A stretch of 8,612 nt of DNA, taken from contig JADLBI010000106.1 in NCBI GenBank assembly GCA_020847775.1, positions 1 to 8,612 of the forward strand, read 5' to 3'. The notes below the pieces were generated by a model. The model was not told the origin of the DNA. It was given only the letters and a program-made list of their open reading frames with translations, and ran no database searches. Below, piece after piece: positions 1 through 6,421 of this stretch; positions within the stretch are counted from its first letter, which is position 1, and each line of letters begins with the position of its first letter. Source of the stretch: Opitutaceae bacterium. Its GTDB lineage: Bacteria > Verrucomicrobiota > Verrucomicrobiia > Opitutales > Opitutaceae. Both the position numbers and the translations under genes were made by a program.

Positions 1-66
1 ACGGGACGGCGGCGCGGCTTCGGTGGTCACGGGTTTGGCGGGATTGTTTTCGGTGTCGGTGCTCAT
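1..66 (-). CDS. rpsE: Small-subunit ribosomal protein uS5, N-terminal 22 codons only
   Basis: An open frame starts with ATG at 66 and runs off the left edge of the window. The 22 visible residues begin MSTDTENNPAKP and end AAPPSR. They form a polar, acidic, proline-containing leader with no conserved uS5 motif yet, so the dsRBD-like core must lie beyond the edge. The identity rests on position: rpsE follows rplR in almost every bacterial spc operon. The start lies 9 nt after the rplR stop. The bases before it (TAAGCCTCGCCC) contain no Shine-Dalgarno sequence, so translation may be coupled to rplR. uS5 sits at the mRNA entry side of the 30S subunit and affects decoding accuracy. Such N-terminal extensions are usually poorly conserved. 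Confidence 0.85.
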   Translation of the reverse strand, partial: MSTDTENNPAKPVTTEAAPPSR

Positions 67-75
67 GGGCGAGGC

Positions 76-438
76 TTAGAATTGAAGACCGCCTTCACGG
101 GCGGCTTCGGCGAATTGTTTGACTTTACCGTGGTAGCGGGCGCCGCTGCGGTCGAAAACGACCACGGTGATGCCGACTGCTTTGGCCTTGGCGGCAAACG
201 CGGAGCCGAGCTCCTTTGCTCCCGCGATATTGGCGGCAAGCTTCTTCTGGCGCAGGCCGGCGTCGAGCGAGGAGAGGAACGCGAGCGTCACGCCGCTGGC
301 GTCGTCCACCGCCTGGGCATAGATATGCTTGGCGCTGACTTTGACGCAGAGGCGCGGGCGGGCGGCGGTGCCGGTGATCTTCTTGCGAATGCGCCAGCGG
401 CGCTTCTGGAGGAGTTTGGCTTTGTAAACAGTGTTCAT
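76..438 (-). CDS. rplR: Large-subunit ribosomal protein uL18
   Basis: This 120-residue protein has the usual length for bacterial uL18, which binds 5S rRNA together with uL5 and anchors it in the central protuberance of the 50S subunit. The N-terminus (residues 10-30) is very basic (QKRRWRIRKKI), as expected for the 5S rRNA-binding tail. The C-terminal signature is plain: VVFDRSGARYHGKVK at about 93-107, followed by AAREGGLQF at the very end. The start at 438 fits the family's N-terminus, and an AAGGGG stretch 7 nt upstream could act as a weak Shine-Dalgarno sequence. It lies 35 nt after rplF and 9 nt before rpsE. A 9-nt direct repeat surrounds the start region (437-445 and 457-465). Confidence 0.97.
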   Translation of the reverse strand: MNTVYKAKLLQKRRWRIRKKITGTAARPRLCVKVSAKHIYAQAVDDASGVTLAFLSSLDAGLRQKKLAANIAGAKELGSAFAAKAKAVGITVVVFDRSGARYHGKVKQFAEAAREGGLQF

Positions 439-473
439 GGGTGGCCCCTTGAAAATATGGGTGGCGGTTAGAT

Positions 474-1010
474 TTAGGCGACGGTCTTGCCTTCCTTGCG
501 GCGAACGCGCTCGCCAACGATGCGGACGCCTTTGCCCTTGTAGGGCTCGGGCGGATAATAGCTGCGGATTTCCGCGGTGACGGCACCCACTAGCTGCTTG
601 TCCGGGCCCTCGACCTTGACCTTAGTCTGGTCGGTGACGGTGATTTTAACGCCGTCGGGGATGTCCATCAAAATCGGGTGCGAGTAGCCAAGCGCGAGGT
701 CGAGTTGCTTCCCCTTCAGATTGGCGCGGAAGCCGACACCTTGGATTTCAAGCTCCTTGACGTAGCCTTCGCTAACGCCCTTGACCATGCCAGCGATGAC
801 GGAGCGTGTGGTGCCATACATGGCGCGCGCGAAACGGCTCTCCACGACGGGCGAGACGGTGATTTTCTCCTCGGCGCTCTTGATGGCGACGACGGCATCA
901 AAGGTCTTTGAGAGTTTTCCTTTCGGACCCTCGATGTTCACGGTCTGGCCTTTGATATCGACCTTGACCTTGGCGGGAATGCGGACGGGTTGTTTACCGA
1001 TGCGACTCAT
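474..1010 (-). CDS. rplF: Large-subunit ribosomal protein uL6
   Basis: The 178-residue product matches the two-domain uL6 family in length. uL6 binds 23S rRNA near the sarcin-ricin loop and the factor-binding base of the 50S subunit. Visible hallmarks are MSRIGKQPVRIP at the N-terminus, VEGPKGKLS-like motifs (IEGPKGKLSKTF at about 26-37 and VEGPDKQLVG at 133-142, the internal repeat of the two domains), GVGFRA at 91-96, GYSHP at 108-112, and the family signature PEPYKGKGVR at 154-163. The start at 1010 is preceded by AAGGAG, 10 nt from the ATG; this Shine-Dalgarno sequence overlaps the TAA stop of rpsH (TAAGGAG), so termination and re-initiation are probably coupled. Confidence 0.98.
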   Translation of the reverse strand: MSRIGKQPVRIPAKVKVDIKGQTVNIEGPKGKLSKTFDAVVAIKSAEEKITVSPVVESRFARAMYGTTRSVIAGMVKGVSEGYVKELEIQGVGFRANLKGKQLDLALGYSHPILMDIPDGVKITVTDQTKVKVEGPDKQLVGAVTAEIRSYYPPEPYKGKGVRIVGERVRRKEGKTVA

Positions 1011-1024
1011 GGTGGGTGTGCTCC

Positions 1025-1417
1025 TTACCAGATTTTGCAGATGAGCTCGCCACCCGCCTTGTTGCGGCGGCAGTCTTGGTCCTTCATCAGGCCCTTGGGG
1101 GTGGAAAGGATGGAGATGCCGAGGCCGTTCAAAACGCGCGGGATCTCGGTGTAGCGGTAGTAGAGGCGGCGGCCGGGCTTGGACACGCGCTGCAGTTCGG
1201 TGATGACGGGAGAGCCGCCCACATACTTCATCTTCACGACGAGGTTTTTGTGGCCGCGCTCATCGGTGCCGACGGTGAAGTCGGTGATGTAGCCGTCACC
1301 CTTGAGGATGCTGGCGATGCTCTCTTTGAGCGTGGAGTGTGGCGCGACGCATTCGTCGAGCCGGGCCCGCGACGCATTGCGCAGACGGGTCAGGAAGTCA
1401 CTGATGGGATCGTTCAT
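1025..1417 (-). CDS. rpsH: Small-subunit ribosomal protein uS8
   Basis: At 130 residues this is a normal-length uS8, a primary binder of 16S rRNA helix 21 and, in E. coli, the translational repressor of the spc operon. The sequence opens MNDPISDFLTRLRNA, has the middle motif VSKPGRRLYY at about 78-87, and ends with the conserved ILSTPKGLM (103-111) and AGGELICKIW (121-130). The start at 1417 follows a 77-nt spacer after rpsN that contains a UUCG-capped hairpin. There is no Shine-Dalgarno sequence in the CCAACATCCAAT that precedes the ATG. The 14-nt gap to rplF carries that gene's ribosome-binding site. Confidence 0.98.
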   Translation of the reverse strand: MNDPISDFLTRLRNASRARLDECVAPHSTLKESIASILKGDGYITDFTVGTDERGHKNLVVKMKYVGGSPVITELQRVSKPGRRLYYRYTEIPRVLNGLGISILSTPKGLMKDQDCRRNKAGGELICKIW

Positions 1418-1494
1418 ATTGGATGTTGGTTTGGAGACCGGCGGGTCATATCCGATGCGCCGAAGCGCATTAACCCCCGCTGGTCAAAATTGAT
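1418..1494 (-). other. rpsN-rpsH spacer with a cUUCGg-capped hairpin
   Basis: Read on the minus strand, the spacer contains a perfect 6-bp stem closed by a UUCG tetraloop (ATGCGC-TTCG-GCGCAT, at 1455-1470). This is the exceptionally stable cUUCGg loop class. A second, outer pairing is possible between GCGGG (plus 1476-1480) and CCCGC (plus 1441-1445), giving a longer imperfect stem. No T-run follows, so it does not look like an intrinsic terminator. It ends 23 nt before the rpsH start and so does not cover it. It could be an mRNA stabiliser, a processing site or a protein-binding element; the sequence does not say which. Confidence 0.5.
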
Positions 1495-1800
1495 TTACCA
1501 GGAGGATTTGGTGACGCCGGGGATTTTGCCGGCAAGGGCTAGCTCGCGGAACTGGATACGGGACACGCCGTATTTGCGGATGTAGGCGCGCGGACGCCCG
1601 CTGAGCTTGCAGCGGTTCTTGAGTCGCACGGCGGACGAGTTGCGCGGCAGCTTGGCCAGCTTCTTTTGCGCGGCAAAGAAATCGGCGTCGGTGGATTCGG
1701 GGTTGGCCAAAATGGCCTTCAATTCAGCCCGCTTGGCCTTGTGTTTCTCAACAAGACGGACGCGCTTCTTGTTGCGTTCGATGGCAGATGTTTTCGGCAT
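1495..1800 (-). CDS. rpsN: Small-subunit ribosomal protein uS14, long zinc-independent form
   Basis: The 101-residue product is the long form of uS14, a late-assembling 30S head protein. The C-terminal block NRCKLSGRPRAYIRKYGVSR at about 62-81 is the family hallmark, followed by FRELALAGKIPGVTKSSW. Only one cysteine (residue 64) is present, so the paired CxxC zinc ligands of the short (about 61-residue) form are missing; the basic N-terminal half (residues 8-30) replaces them. It therefore does not depend on zinc. The start at 1800 lies 12 nt after rplE. The upstream CATTTCCCGACC holds no Shine-Dalgarno sequence. The 77-nt gap to rpsH is long for this operon. Confidence 0.98.
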   Translation of the reverse strand: MPKTSAIERNKKRVRLVEKHKAKRAELKAILANPESTDADFFAAQKKLAKLPRNSSAVRLKNRCKLSGRPRAYIRKYGVSRIQFRELALAGKIPGVTKSSW

Positions 1801-1812
1801 GGTCGGGAAATG

Positions 1813-2379
1813 TTAAGCGGCGCTGGTGGCTTTTTCGGTGCGGCGGAATGGCATGCCGAGGAGGCGGAGGAGTTCGCGGCCTTCATCGTCGGTCTGGGCC
1901 GTGGTGACGATGGTGATGTCGAGACCCATGGTCTTCTTGACATTTTCCACGGTGATTTCCGGGAAGATGGTGAAGTCAGTGATGCCGAGGTTGTAGTTGC
2001 CGTTGCCGTCCAGCTTGGAGGGGATGCCGCGAAAGTCTCGGATGGTTGGGAGGGCGACCGCGATGACGCGGTAGAGGAACTCCCACATGGCGTTGCCGCG
2101 CAGCGTGACGCAGCAGCCCACAACTTGACCTTGGCGCAGCTTGAAGTTCGAGATGGCTTTGCGCGATTTCGTGAGGACGGCTTTCTGACCGGCGATCAGG
2201 CCGAGGTCGCGCTGCACGTCGGCGATCTGGTTCTTGTCGGCATCGGCATCTATGCCGGTATTCACGACGATCTTGGTGAGATTAGGCACCTCGTGCTTGT
2301 TCGTGTAGCCACGGCTCTTGATGAGCTCGGGGACTACCTGCTCGGTGTAAATGGTTTTAAGTGCGGGAGATGTGCTCAT
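1813..2379 (-). CDS. rplE: Large-subunit ribosomal protein uL5
   Basis: uL5 binds 5S rRNA and contacts the P-site tRNA elbow from the central protuberance. Read from the ATG at 2379 it has 188 residues. Conserved blocks are IVVNTGID (37-44), the AGQKAVLTKSRKAISNFKLR region (63-82), VTLRG (91-95), DFRGIP (115-120), GNYNLGI (127-133), IFPEI (138-142), and DITIVTTAQTDDEGRELLRL (154-173) ending LLGMPFRR. An in-frame GTG at 2391 would add four residues (MAPI), but it lies inside a hairpin arm and adds nothing conserved, so the ATG is preferred. Neither start has a clear Shine-Dalgarno sequence. The gene follows a 106-nt spacer after rplX, the junction where E. coli places its S8 feedback site. Confidence 0.96.
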   Translation of the reverse strand: MSTSPALKTIYTEQVVPELIKSRGYTNKHEVPNLTKIVVNTGIDADADKNQIADVQRDLGLIAGQKAVLTKSRKAISNFKLRQGQVVGCCVTLRGNAMWEFLYRVIAVALPTIRDFRGIPSKLDGNGNYNLGITDFTIFPEITVENVKKTMGLDITIVTTAQTDDEGRELLRLLGMPFRRTEKATSAA

Positions 2380-2386
2380 GATAGGG

Positions 2387-2411
2387 GCCACCGGATTTCC
2401 GACCCGGCGGC
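2387..2411 (-). promoter_or_regulatory. Candidate mRNA hairpin just before rplE
   Basis: On the minus strand GCCGCCGG (plus 2404-2411) can pair with CCGGTGGC (plus 2387-2394). This makes an 8-bp stem with one G-U pair and a 9-nt loop (GTCGGAAAT). The 3' arm ends 7 nt before the rplE ATG, so the stem would occupy the place where a ribosome-binding site normally lies, and it also contains the alternative GTG start. In E. coli the rplX-rplE junction is where S8 represses spc translation. A similar control here is an inference from position only; I do not see the S8-binding core motif. Confidence 0.4.
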
Positions 2412-2485
2412 AAGATGAGTGGTTTTAGGAAGAAAAGTGTCGAATAACGCAGATTGACGGAGCCTTTGGCAAGCGCGCAGTTGGT

Positions 2486-2752
2486 TCAGGCCTTGGCGGG
2501 CTTGGCGCGTTTGCTCGCATCGAATACCGTTTTGAGCATGAGGTTGGAGGCGTGGATGGAACCTTCGCGCTCGGTGATGCTACCTTGCGGGTTCTCTTGC
2601 GACTTCTTGAGGTGGCGCTTGACCATGGCCACGCCTTCGACGCGGGCCCGACCTTTGGCGGACAGTAGCTCAAGGACTTTGCCTTCCTTGCCCTTGTGCG
2701 AACCGGCGATGACGACGACTTGGTCGCCGCGTTTGATGTGCGTTTTAGCCAT
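2486..2752 (-). CDS. rplX: Large-subunit ribosomal protein uL24
   Basis: uL24 is an assembly initiator that binds the 5' end of 23S rRNA near the exit tunnel. The 88-residue product opens MAKTHIKRGDQVVVIAG and carries the KOW-type motif SHKGKEGKVL at 18-27. It continues with VEGVAMVKRHLKK (38-50) and the typical EREGSIHASNLML (61-73). It is short for the family (often about 100-105 residues), ending in a basic KRAKPAKA tail instead of the C-terminal Cys-containing or TRVG block of many homologues. A strong Shine-Dalgarno GGAGGT lies inside the end of rplN, 11 nt before the ATG, and the rplN stop is just 1 nt from the start, so translation is very likely coupled. Confidence 0.97.
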   Translation of the reverse strand: MAKTHIKRGDQVVVIAGSHKGKEGKVLELLSAKGRARVEGVAMVKRHLKKSQENPQGSITEREGSIHASNLMLKTVFDASKRAKPAKA

Positions 2753-2753
2753 G

Positions 2754-3119
2754 TTAGAGAACCTCCGGCGCGAGCGAGATGATCTTCATGAAGTTCTTCG
2801 CACGAAGTTCGCGCGCGACGGGGCCGAAGATGCGGGTGCCCTTGGGATTATTGGTGGCATCGATGATAACCACGGCGTTGCTGTCGAAGCGCAGGTAGCT
2901 GCCATCGGCGCGACGGACCGGAGCCTTGGTGCGGACGACGACGGCCTTGGCTACCTCGCCCTTCTTGACCGTGGCGTCGGTCGCACTTTCGCGAATGTTA
3001 ATGGTGATGATGTCGCCGATGCCCGCACCGTCGGTGATTTGACCGACTTTGCGGATCATCTGGGCTTTGCGGGCGCCGGTGTTGTCGGCGATAGTAATGG
3101 TGGAACGCAGTTGGATCAT
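2754..3119 (-). CDS. rplN: Large-subunit ribosomal protein uL14
   Basis: This 121-residue protein matches the compact, highly conserved uL14 family, which lies at the subunit interface, forms bridge contacts with 16S rRNA and is the docking site for the silencing factor RsfS. Clear motifs are MIQLRSTITIADNTGAR at 1-17, IRKVG at 22-26, VVRTK at 61-65, NAVVIID at 81-87, and GTRIFGPVARELR at 94-106. The start at 3119 has a good Shine-Dalgarno GGAGGT 5 nt upstream. In E. coli a separate spc promoter lies before rplN. Here the gap to rpsQ is only 45 nt and shows no recognisable promoter, so S10 and spc blocks probably share a transcript. Confidence 0.98.
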   Translation of the reverse strand: MIQLRSTITIADNTGARKAQMIRKVGQITDGAGIGDIITINIRESATDATVKKGEVAKAVVVRTKAPVRRADGSYLRFDSNAVVIIDATNNPKGTRIFGPVARELRAKNFMKIISLAPEVL

Positions 3120-3164
3120 GGCAGACCTCCGTATTCGTTAAGTTGTGGATTGGGCGACCGCTGG

Positions 3165-3500
3165 TTATTCCTTGGTGGACTTGGTGGGCACGCTGGCCGC
3201 GACCTCGTTTTCCGACACCGCGAGCTCTTGCGAGCCGACGGCGCGTTCGATCACGGATACGACGCGCCAGCGCTTGAGGCGGCTGAGCGGGCGGGTTTCC
3301 ATGACCTCAACTTTGTCGCCGACGTGGGTCTCGTTCTTCTCGTCATGCGCGTGCACGACGGTCTGGCGGTTCACGACTTTGTGGTAAAGCGGGTGCGGCG
3401 TCTTGTAAGGGATGGTGACCTTGATGGACTTGTCGCCGGAGCGGCTCGTGACGAAGCCGATGATGGTCTTGCGACTGTTGTGACGGACGTGGTGTGACAT
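3165..3500 (-). CDS. rpsQ: Small-subunit ribosomal protein uS17 with a C-terminal extension
   Basis: uS17 is a primary 16S rRNA-binding protein of the 30S body. The ATG at 3500 was chosen because MSHHVRHNSRKTIIGFVTS matches the family's N-terminus. The open frame extends 27 codons further upstream, but that part overlaps rpmC in another frame and looks like shadow sequence. The 111-residue product contains the OB-fold core with KSIKVTI (24-30), HPLYHKVV (36-43) and the family signature GDKVEVMETRPLSRLKRW at 61-78. After about residue 88 a polar tail of some 23 residues follows, longer than the roughly 85-residue typical protein. There is no Shine-Dalgarno sequence in the 13-nt gap after rpmC. 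Confidence 0.96.
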   Translation of the reverse strand: MSHHVRHNSRKTIIGFVTSRSGDKSIKVTIPYKTPHPLYHKVVNRQTVVHAHDEKNETHVGDKVEVMETRPLSRLKRWRVVSVIERAVGSQELAVSENEVAASVPTKSTKE

Positions 3501-3513
3501 GGCGGGATGCGGC

Positions 3514-3711
3514 TCAGGCGGCCTGACGGTTCTTTTGATTGAGGATGGTCCCCAGCCGGGCGATGTCCTTGCGGATGGCACGCAGCTCGTGGGTTTTCTC
3601 GACTTGGCCGGTCTGCTTGCGCAGGCGCAGCTGGAGGAGTTGCTCGCGCAGTTCGCGGAGCTTGGAGTTGATCTCGGTTGGCGAGAGTTCGCGGATTTCT
3701 TTGGAAGTCAT
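3514..3711 (-). CDS. rpmC: Large-subunit ribosomal protein uL29
   Basis: The 65-residue, highly helical product is a standard uL29, a small two-helix protein beside the exit-tunnel opening next to uL23, where nascent-chain factors dock. It begins MTSKEIRELSPTEI and has the heptad-like LRELREQLLQLRLRKQTGQ at about 18-36. It then reads KTHELRAIRKDIARLGTIL at about 39-57, which holds the family signature. The start at 3711 follows rplP by 21 nt and lacks a Shine-Dalgarno sequence (GCGTCCACCGCC precedes the ATG). The TGA stop sits inside a 13-nt palindrome (3514-3526). Confidence 0.97.
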   Translation of the reverse strand: MTSKEIRELSPTEINSKLRELREQLLQLRLRKQTGQVEKTHELRAIRKDIARLGTILNQKNRQAA

Positions 3712-3732
3712 GGCGGTGGACGCGGTGGCGCT

Positions 3733-4140
3733 TTAGCGGGTGATGAAGCGGCAGTGGAAGGGCAGTTTGGCGTCGGCTAGGCGGAAGGCCTCCTTCGCCA
3801 CGGTGGCGGGCACGCCGGAGAGTTCAAAGAGCACCGCGCCGGGCTTGATGACGGCGACGTAATACTCGACCGAGCCTTTGCCTTGACCCATGCGGACCTC
3901 GGCGGGCTTCTTGGTGATCGGCTTGTGTGGGAAAACGCGAATCCAGAGTTTGCCCTTGCGCTTGAGGTGCCTGGTGATCGTCACGCGCGCGGCCTCGATC
4001 TGGCGGCCGGTCATGGGGCCGCGGGTGAGGGATTGAAGGCCAAACTCGCCAAAGGCGAGCGTATTGCCGCGCTTGGCATTGCCGGCGCGGGCGCCTTTCT
4101 GGGACTTGCGATATTTGGTGCGGGAAGGTGCGAGAGCCAT
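3733..4140 (-). CDS. rplP: Large-subunit ribosomal protein uL16
   Basis: uL16 is a late assembly protein next to the A-site tRNA and the peptidyl transferase centre. The 135-residue product has the usual length. It starts MALAPSRTKYRKSQKGA and contains the FGEFGLQSL block (30-38), the signature ARVTITRHLKRKGKLWIRVF (51-70), PHKPITKKPAEVRMG at 71-85 and GKGSVEYYVAVIKPG at 87-101. The arginine in AEVRMG (residue 83) corresponds to the E. coli arginine that is hydroxylated. The start at 4140 has an AGGAGA Shine-Dalgarno sequence about 9 nt upstream. The 37-nt spacer after rpsC also holds a weak 5-bp inverted repeat overlapping the rpsC stop (4164-4179). Confidence 0.98.
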   Translation of the reverse strand: MALAPSRTKYRKSQKGARAGNAKRGNTLAFGEFGLQSLTRGPMTGRQIEAARVTITRHLKRKGKLWIRVFPHKPITKKPAEVRMGQGKGSVEYYVAVIKPGAVLFELSGVPATVAKEAFRLADAKLPFHCRFITR

Positions 4141-4177
4141 GAGTGCTGTCTCCTATTGGGATGGATCCGACGAGGGA

Positions 4178-4810
<633 letters not shown>

Positions 4811-4818
4811 GGAGAGAA

Positions 4819-5160
4819 TCAGTTGGAGTTGCCGTCGGTGAGGACGATGCGGATGTGCGCCATCGGCTTGCGGCGGGGTTTCGCGGTGCCTCGGGCACCG
4901 GCCTTAAAGCGCTTGAGCACGGGGCCGTTTTCGATGACCGCCGACTTCACGGTCAGGCTGTCCGCGGAGAGGTTGTTGTTGTTCTCGGCGTTGGCGATGG
5001 CGCTCTTGAGCGTCTTGCCGATCAGCTGCGCGGACTTGCGCGGGATGAGCGCGAGGTATTCGACGGCCTCGGGCGCCTTGCGGCCCTGAATAGTGCGCGC
5101 AACTTCGCGCATCTTCTTGGGCGACATGTGCGCGTTGCGGGTGAGTGATTGTACTTCCAT
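4819..5160 (-). CDS. rplV: Large-subunit ribosomal protein uL22
   Basis: The 113-residue product is a standard-length uL22, whose long beta-hairpin lines the peptide exit tunnel constriction together with uL4 and is a known site of macrolide-resistance changes in other bacteria. The globular part reads MEVQSLTRNAHMSPKKMREV, with GRKAPEAVEYL at 26-36, and LKSAIANAENN at 51-61. The tunnel hairpin is VLKRFKAGARGTAKPRRKP (81-99), followed by HIRIVLTDG at 102-110. The hairpin is full length with no deletion. A weak AAGGAA lies 11 nt before the start at 5160. A 77-nt non-coding spacer separates it from rpsS. Confidence 0.97.
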   Translation of the reverse strand: MEVQSLTRNAHMSPKKMREVARTIQGRKAPEAVEYLALIPRKSAQLIGKTLKSAIANAENNNNLSADSLTVKSAVIENGPVLKRFKAGARGTAKPRRKPMAHIRIVLTDGNSN

Positions 5161-5237
5161 GTGGATGAGATTCCTTGTGCAGGCGGCAGTAGCGCGGTTG
5201 GCACCCTGCCCTTTCAGGTGGTTGATAGGTGTGAAAC

Positions 5238-5513
5238 TTAGATTACCTTCTTGGTGGTGGCGCCGTGCGCCTTGAACATGCGGGTCAGCGCGAACTCGCC
5301 GAGCTTGTGACCGACCATGTTTTCGGTGACGTAAACGGCGACAAAGGCCTTGCCGTTGTGGACGTTGAACGTGTGGCCGACGAAGTCGGGAGTGATGGTC
5401 GAGCGGCGCGACCAGGTCTGGATCGGCTTGCGCGCGCCAGCCTTGCTCGCCTTCTCGATTTTTTCGAGCAGGTGATAATCGACGAAGAAGCCCTTTTTGA
5501 TGGAACGTGCCAT
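5238..5513 (-). CDS. rpsS: Small-subunit ribosomal protein uS19
   Basis: uS19 lies in the 30S head with uS13 and forms inter-subunit bridge contacts. The 91-residue product is of normal length. It starts MARSIKKGFFVDYHLL, then shows KPIQTWSRRSTI (29-40), TPDFVGHTFNVHNGKAFV (41-58), and the family signature VTENMVGHKLGEFALTR at 62-78, ending FKAHGATTKKVI. The ATG at 5513 is 19 nt after rplB. No Shine-Dalgarno sequence is visible; the 10 bases GCACACCCAC that sit one base before the ATG are identical to those before rplF. Confidence 0.98.
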   Translation of the reverse strand: MARSIKKGFFVDYHLLEKIEKASKAGARKPIQTWSRRSTITPDFVGHTFNVHNGKAFVAVYVTENMVGHKLGEFALTRMFKAHGATTKKVI

Positions 5514-5532
5514 AGTGGGTGTGCGCTAAAGG

Positions 5533-6399
5533 TTATTTGCGACCACGCGGCTTGCGGCCGTGGTGGTGGACGATGATCATGCTGTTGGAGGGCTTGGACC
5601 GGCGACGGGTCGGGAAACCCTTCGCAAGTTGGCCCCAAGGGGAGACGAGATGCTGACGACCGCCGCCGCTCTTCGAGAGGCCGTTGCCGCCGCCGTTCGG
5701 ATGGTCCACCGGGTTCATCACAATACCGCGAACACGCGGGCGTTTGCCGAGCCAGCGTTTGCGGCCAGCCTTGCCCAGCGATTGGTTTTGGTGATCGAGA
5801 TTTCCGACTTCGCCAATAGTGGCGCGGCAGCGGGGGTTGACTAAACGAATTTCGCCGGAGGGCATTTTCAGCTGGGCGAAGCCGTTTTCAACGGCGACGA
5901 GTTCAATCGCGGCGCCGGCGGAGCGGGCCAGCTGCGCGCCGCGGCCGGGCACGAGCTCCACGGCGTGGATGCGTGTGGCAGGCGGAATCGCGGACAGTGG
6001 ATAGTTGTTGCCGACGATGAAGTCGTTGTGCCCGGCCGTGTTGGAGGCCACGATCTTGGCGCCGACCTCCAGGCCGTTGGGTGCAATGATGTAGCGCTTC
6101 TCGCCGTTGGCGTAGGCCACGAGGGCGATGTTGGCCGAACGGTTCGGATCATACTCGAGCGTCTGCACGGTGGCGGGGATGTCGAGAATGTCGCGACGGT
6201 AGTCGATGACGCGGTAGAGGCGTTTGTGACCACCGCCACGGCGGCGCGTGGTGATGCGGCCGTAAACGTTGCGGCCTCCGGACTTGGTTTTCGACTCAGT
6301 GAGCGAGGGCTCCGGGCGCTTTTTCGCCAGCACAATCTGGCGATTGAGCGTGGTGAACCGCTGGCTGGGAGTCAGGGGACGGGAAGATTTGAGTGGCAT
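5533..6399 (-). CDS. rplB: Large-subunit ribosomal protein uL2, with altered H-x-H loop
   Basis: uL2 is a core 23S rRNA-binding protein needed for subunit joining and peptidyl transfer. The ATG at 6399 gives 288 residues. An in-frame extension reaching 6621 is shadow sequence over rplW; the chosen start has AGGAGA about 9 nt upstream. Motifs are GGRNVYGRITTRRRGGGHKR (41-60), YRVIDYRRD (62-70), LEYDPNRSANIALVAYANGE (81-100), GNNYPLSAIPPAT (130-142), AQLARSAGA (155-163), and the C-terminal GKRPRVRGIVMNPVDHP (218-234). The loop then reads NGGGNG instead of the nearly universal HGGGEG: the first histidine (residue 233) is kept, the second is Asn 235. The tail MIIVHHHGRKPRGRK is unusual, and the protein is 10-15 residues longer than average. 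Confidence 0.97.
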   Translation of the reverse strand: MPLKSSRPLTPSQRFTTLNRQIVLAKKRPEPSLTESKTKSGGRNVYGRITTRRRGGGHKRLYRVIDYRRDILDIPATVQTLEYDPNRSANIALVAYANGEKRYIIAPNGLEVGAKIVASNTAGHNDFIVGNNYPLSAIPPATRIHAVELVPGRGAQLARSAGAAIELVAVENGFAQLKMPSGEIRLVNPRCRATIGEVGNLDHQNQSLGKAGRKRWLGKRPRVRGIVMNPVDHPNGGGNGLSKSGGGRQHLVSPWGQLAKGFPTRRRSKPSNSMIIVHHHGRKPRGRK

Positions 6400-6421
6400 G
6401 CGGATGTTCTCCTGGGTGCGC

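Noticed and set aside
3120..3164. Possible spc promoter before rplN, as in E. coli
   Set aside because: The 45-nt gap shows no credible -35/-10 pair; only the rplN Shine-Dalgarno sequence is recognisable.
3501..3581. N-terminal extension of rpsQ of 27 residues
   Set aside because: It overlaps rpmC out of frame and shows no uS17 similarity; the ATG at 3500 gives the expected N-terminus.
5202..5220. Bulged inverted repeat CACCTG/CAGGGTG in the rpsS-rplV spacer
   Set aside because: A six-base stem with a bulge and no T-run or start overlap is expected by chance in GC-rich DNA; the rest of that 77-nt spacer shows only a weak AAGGAA before rplV.
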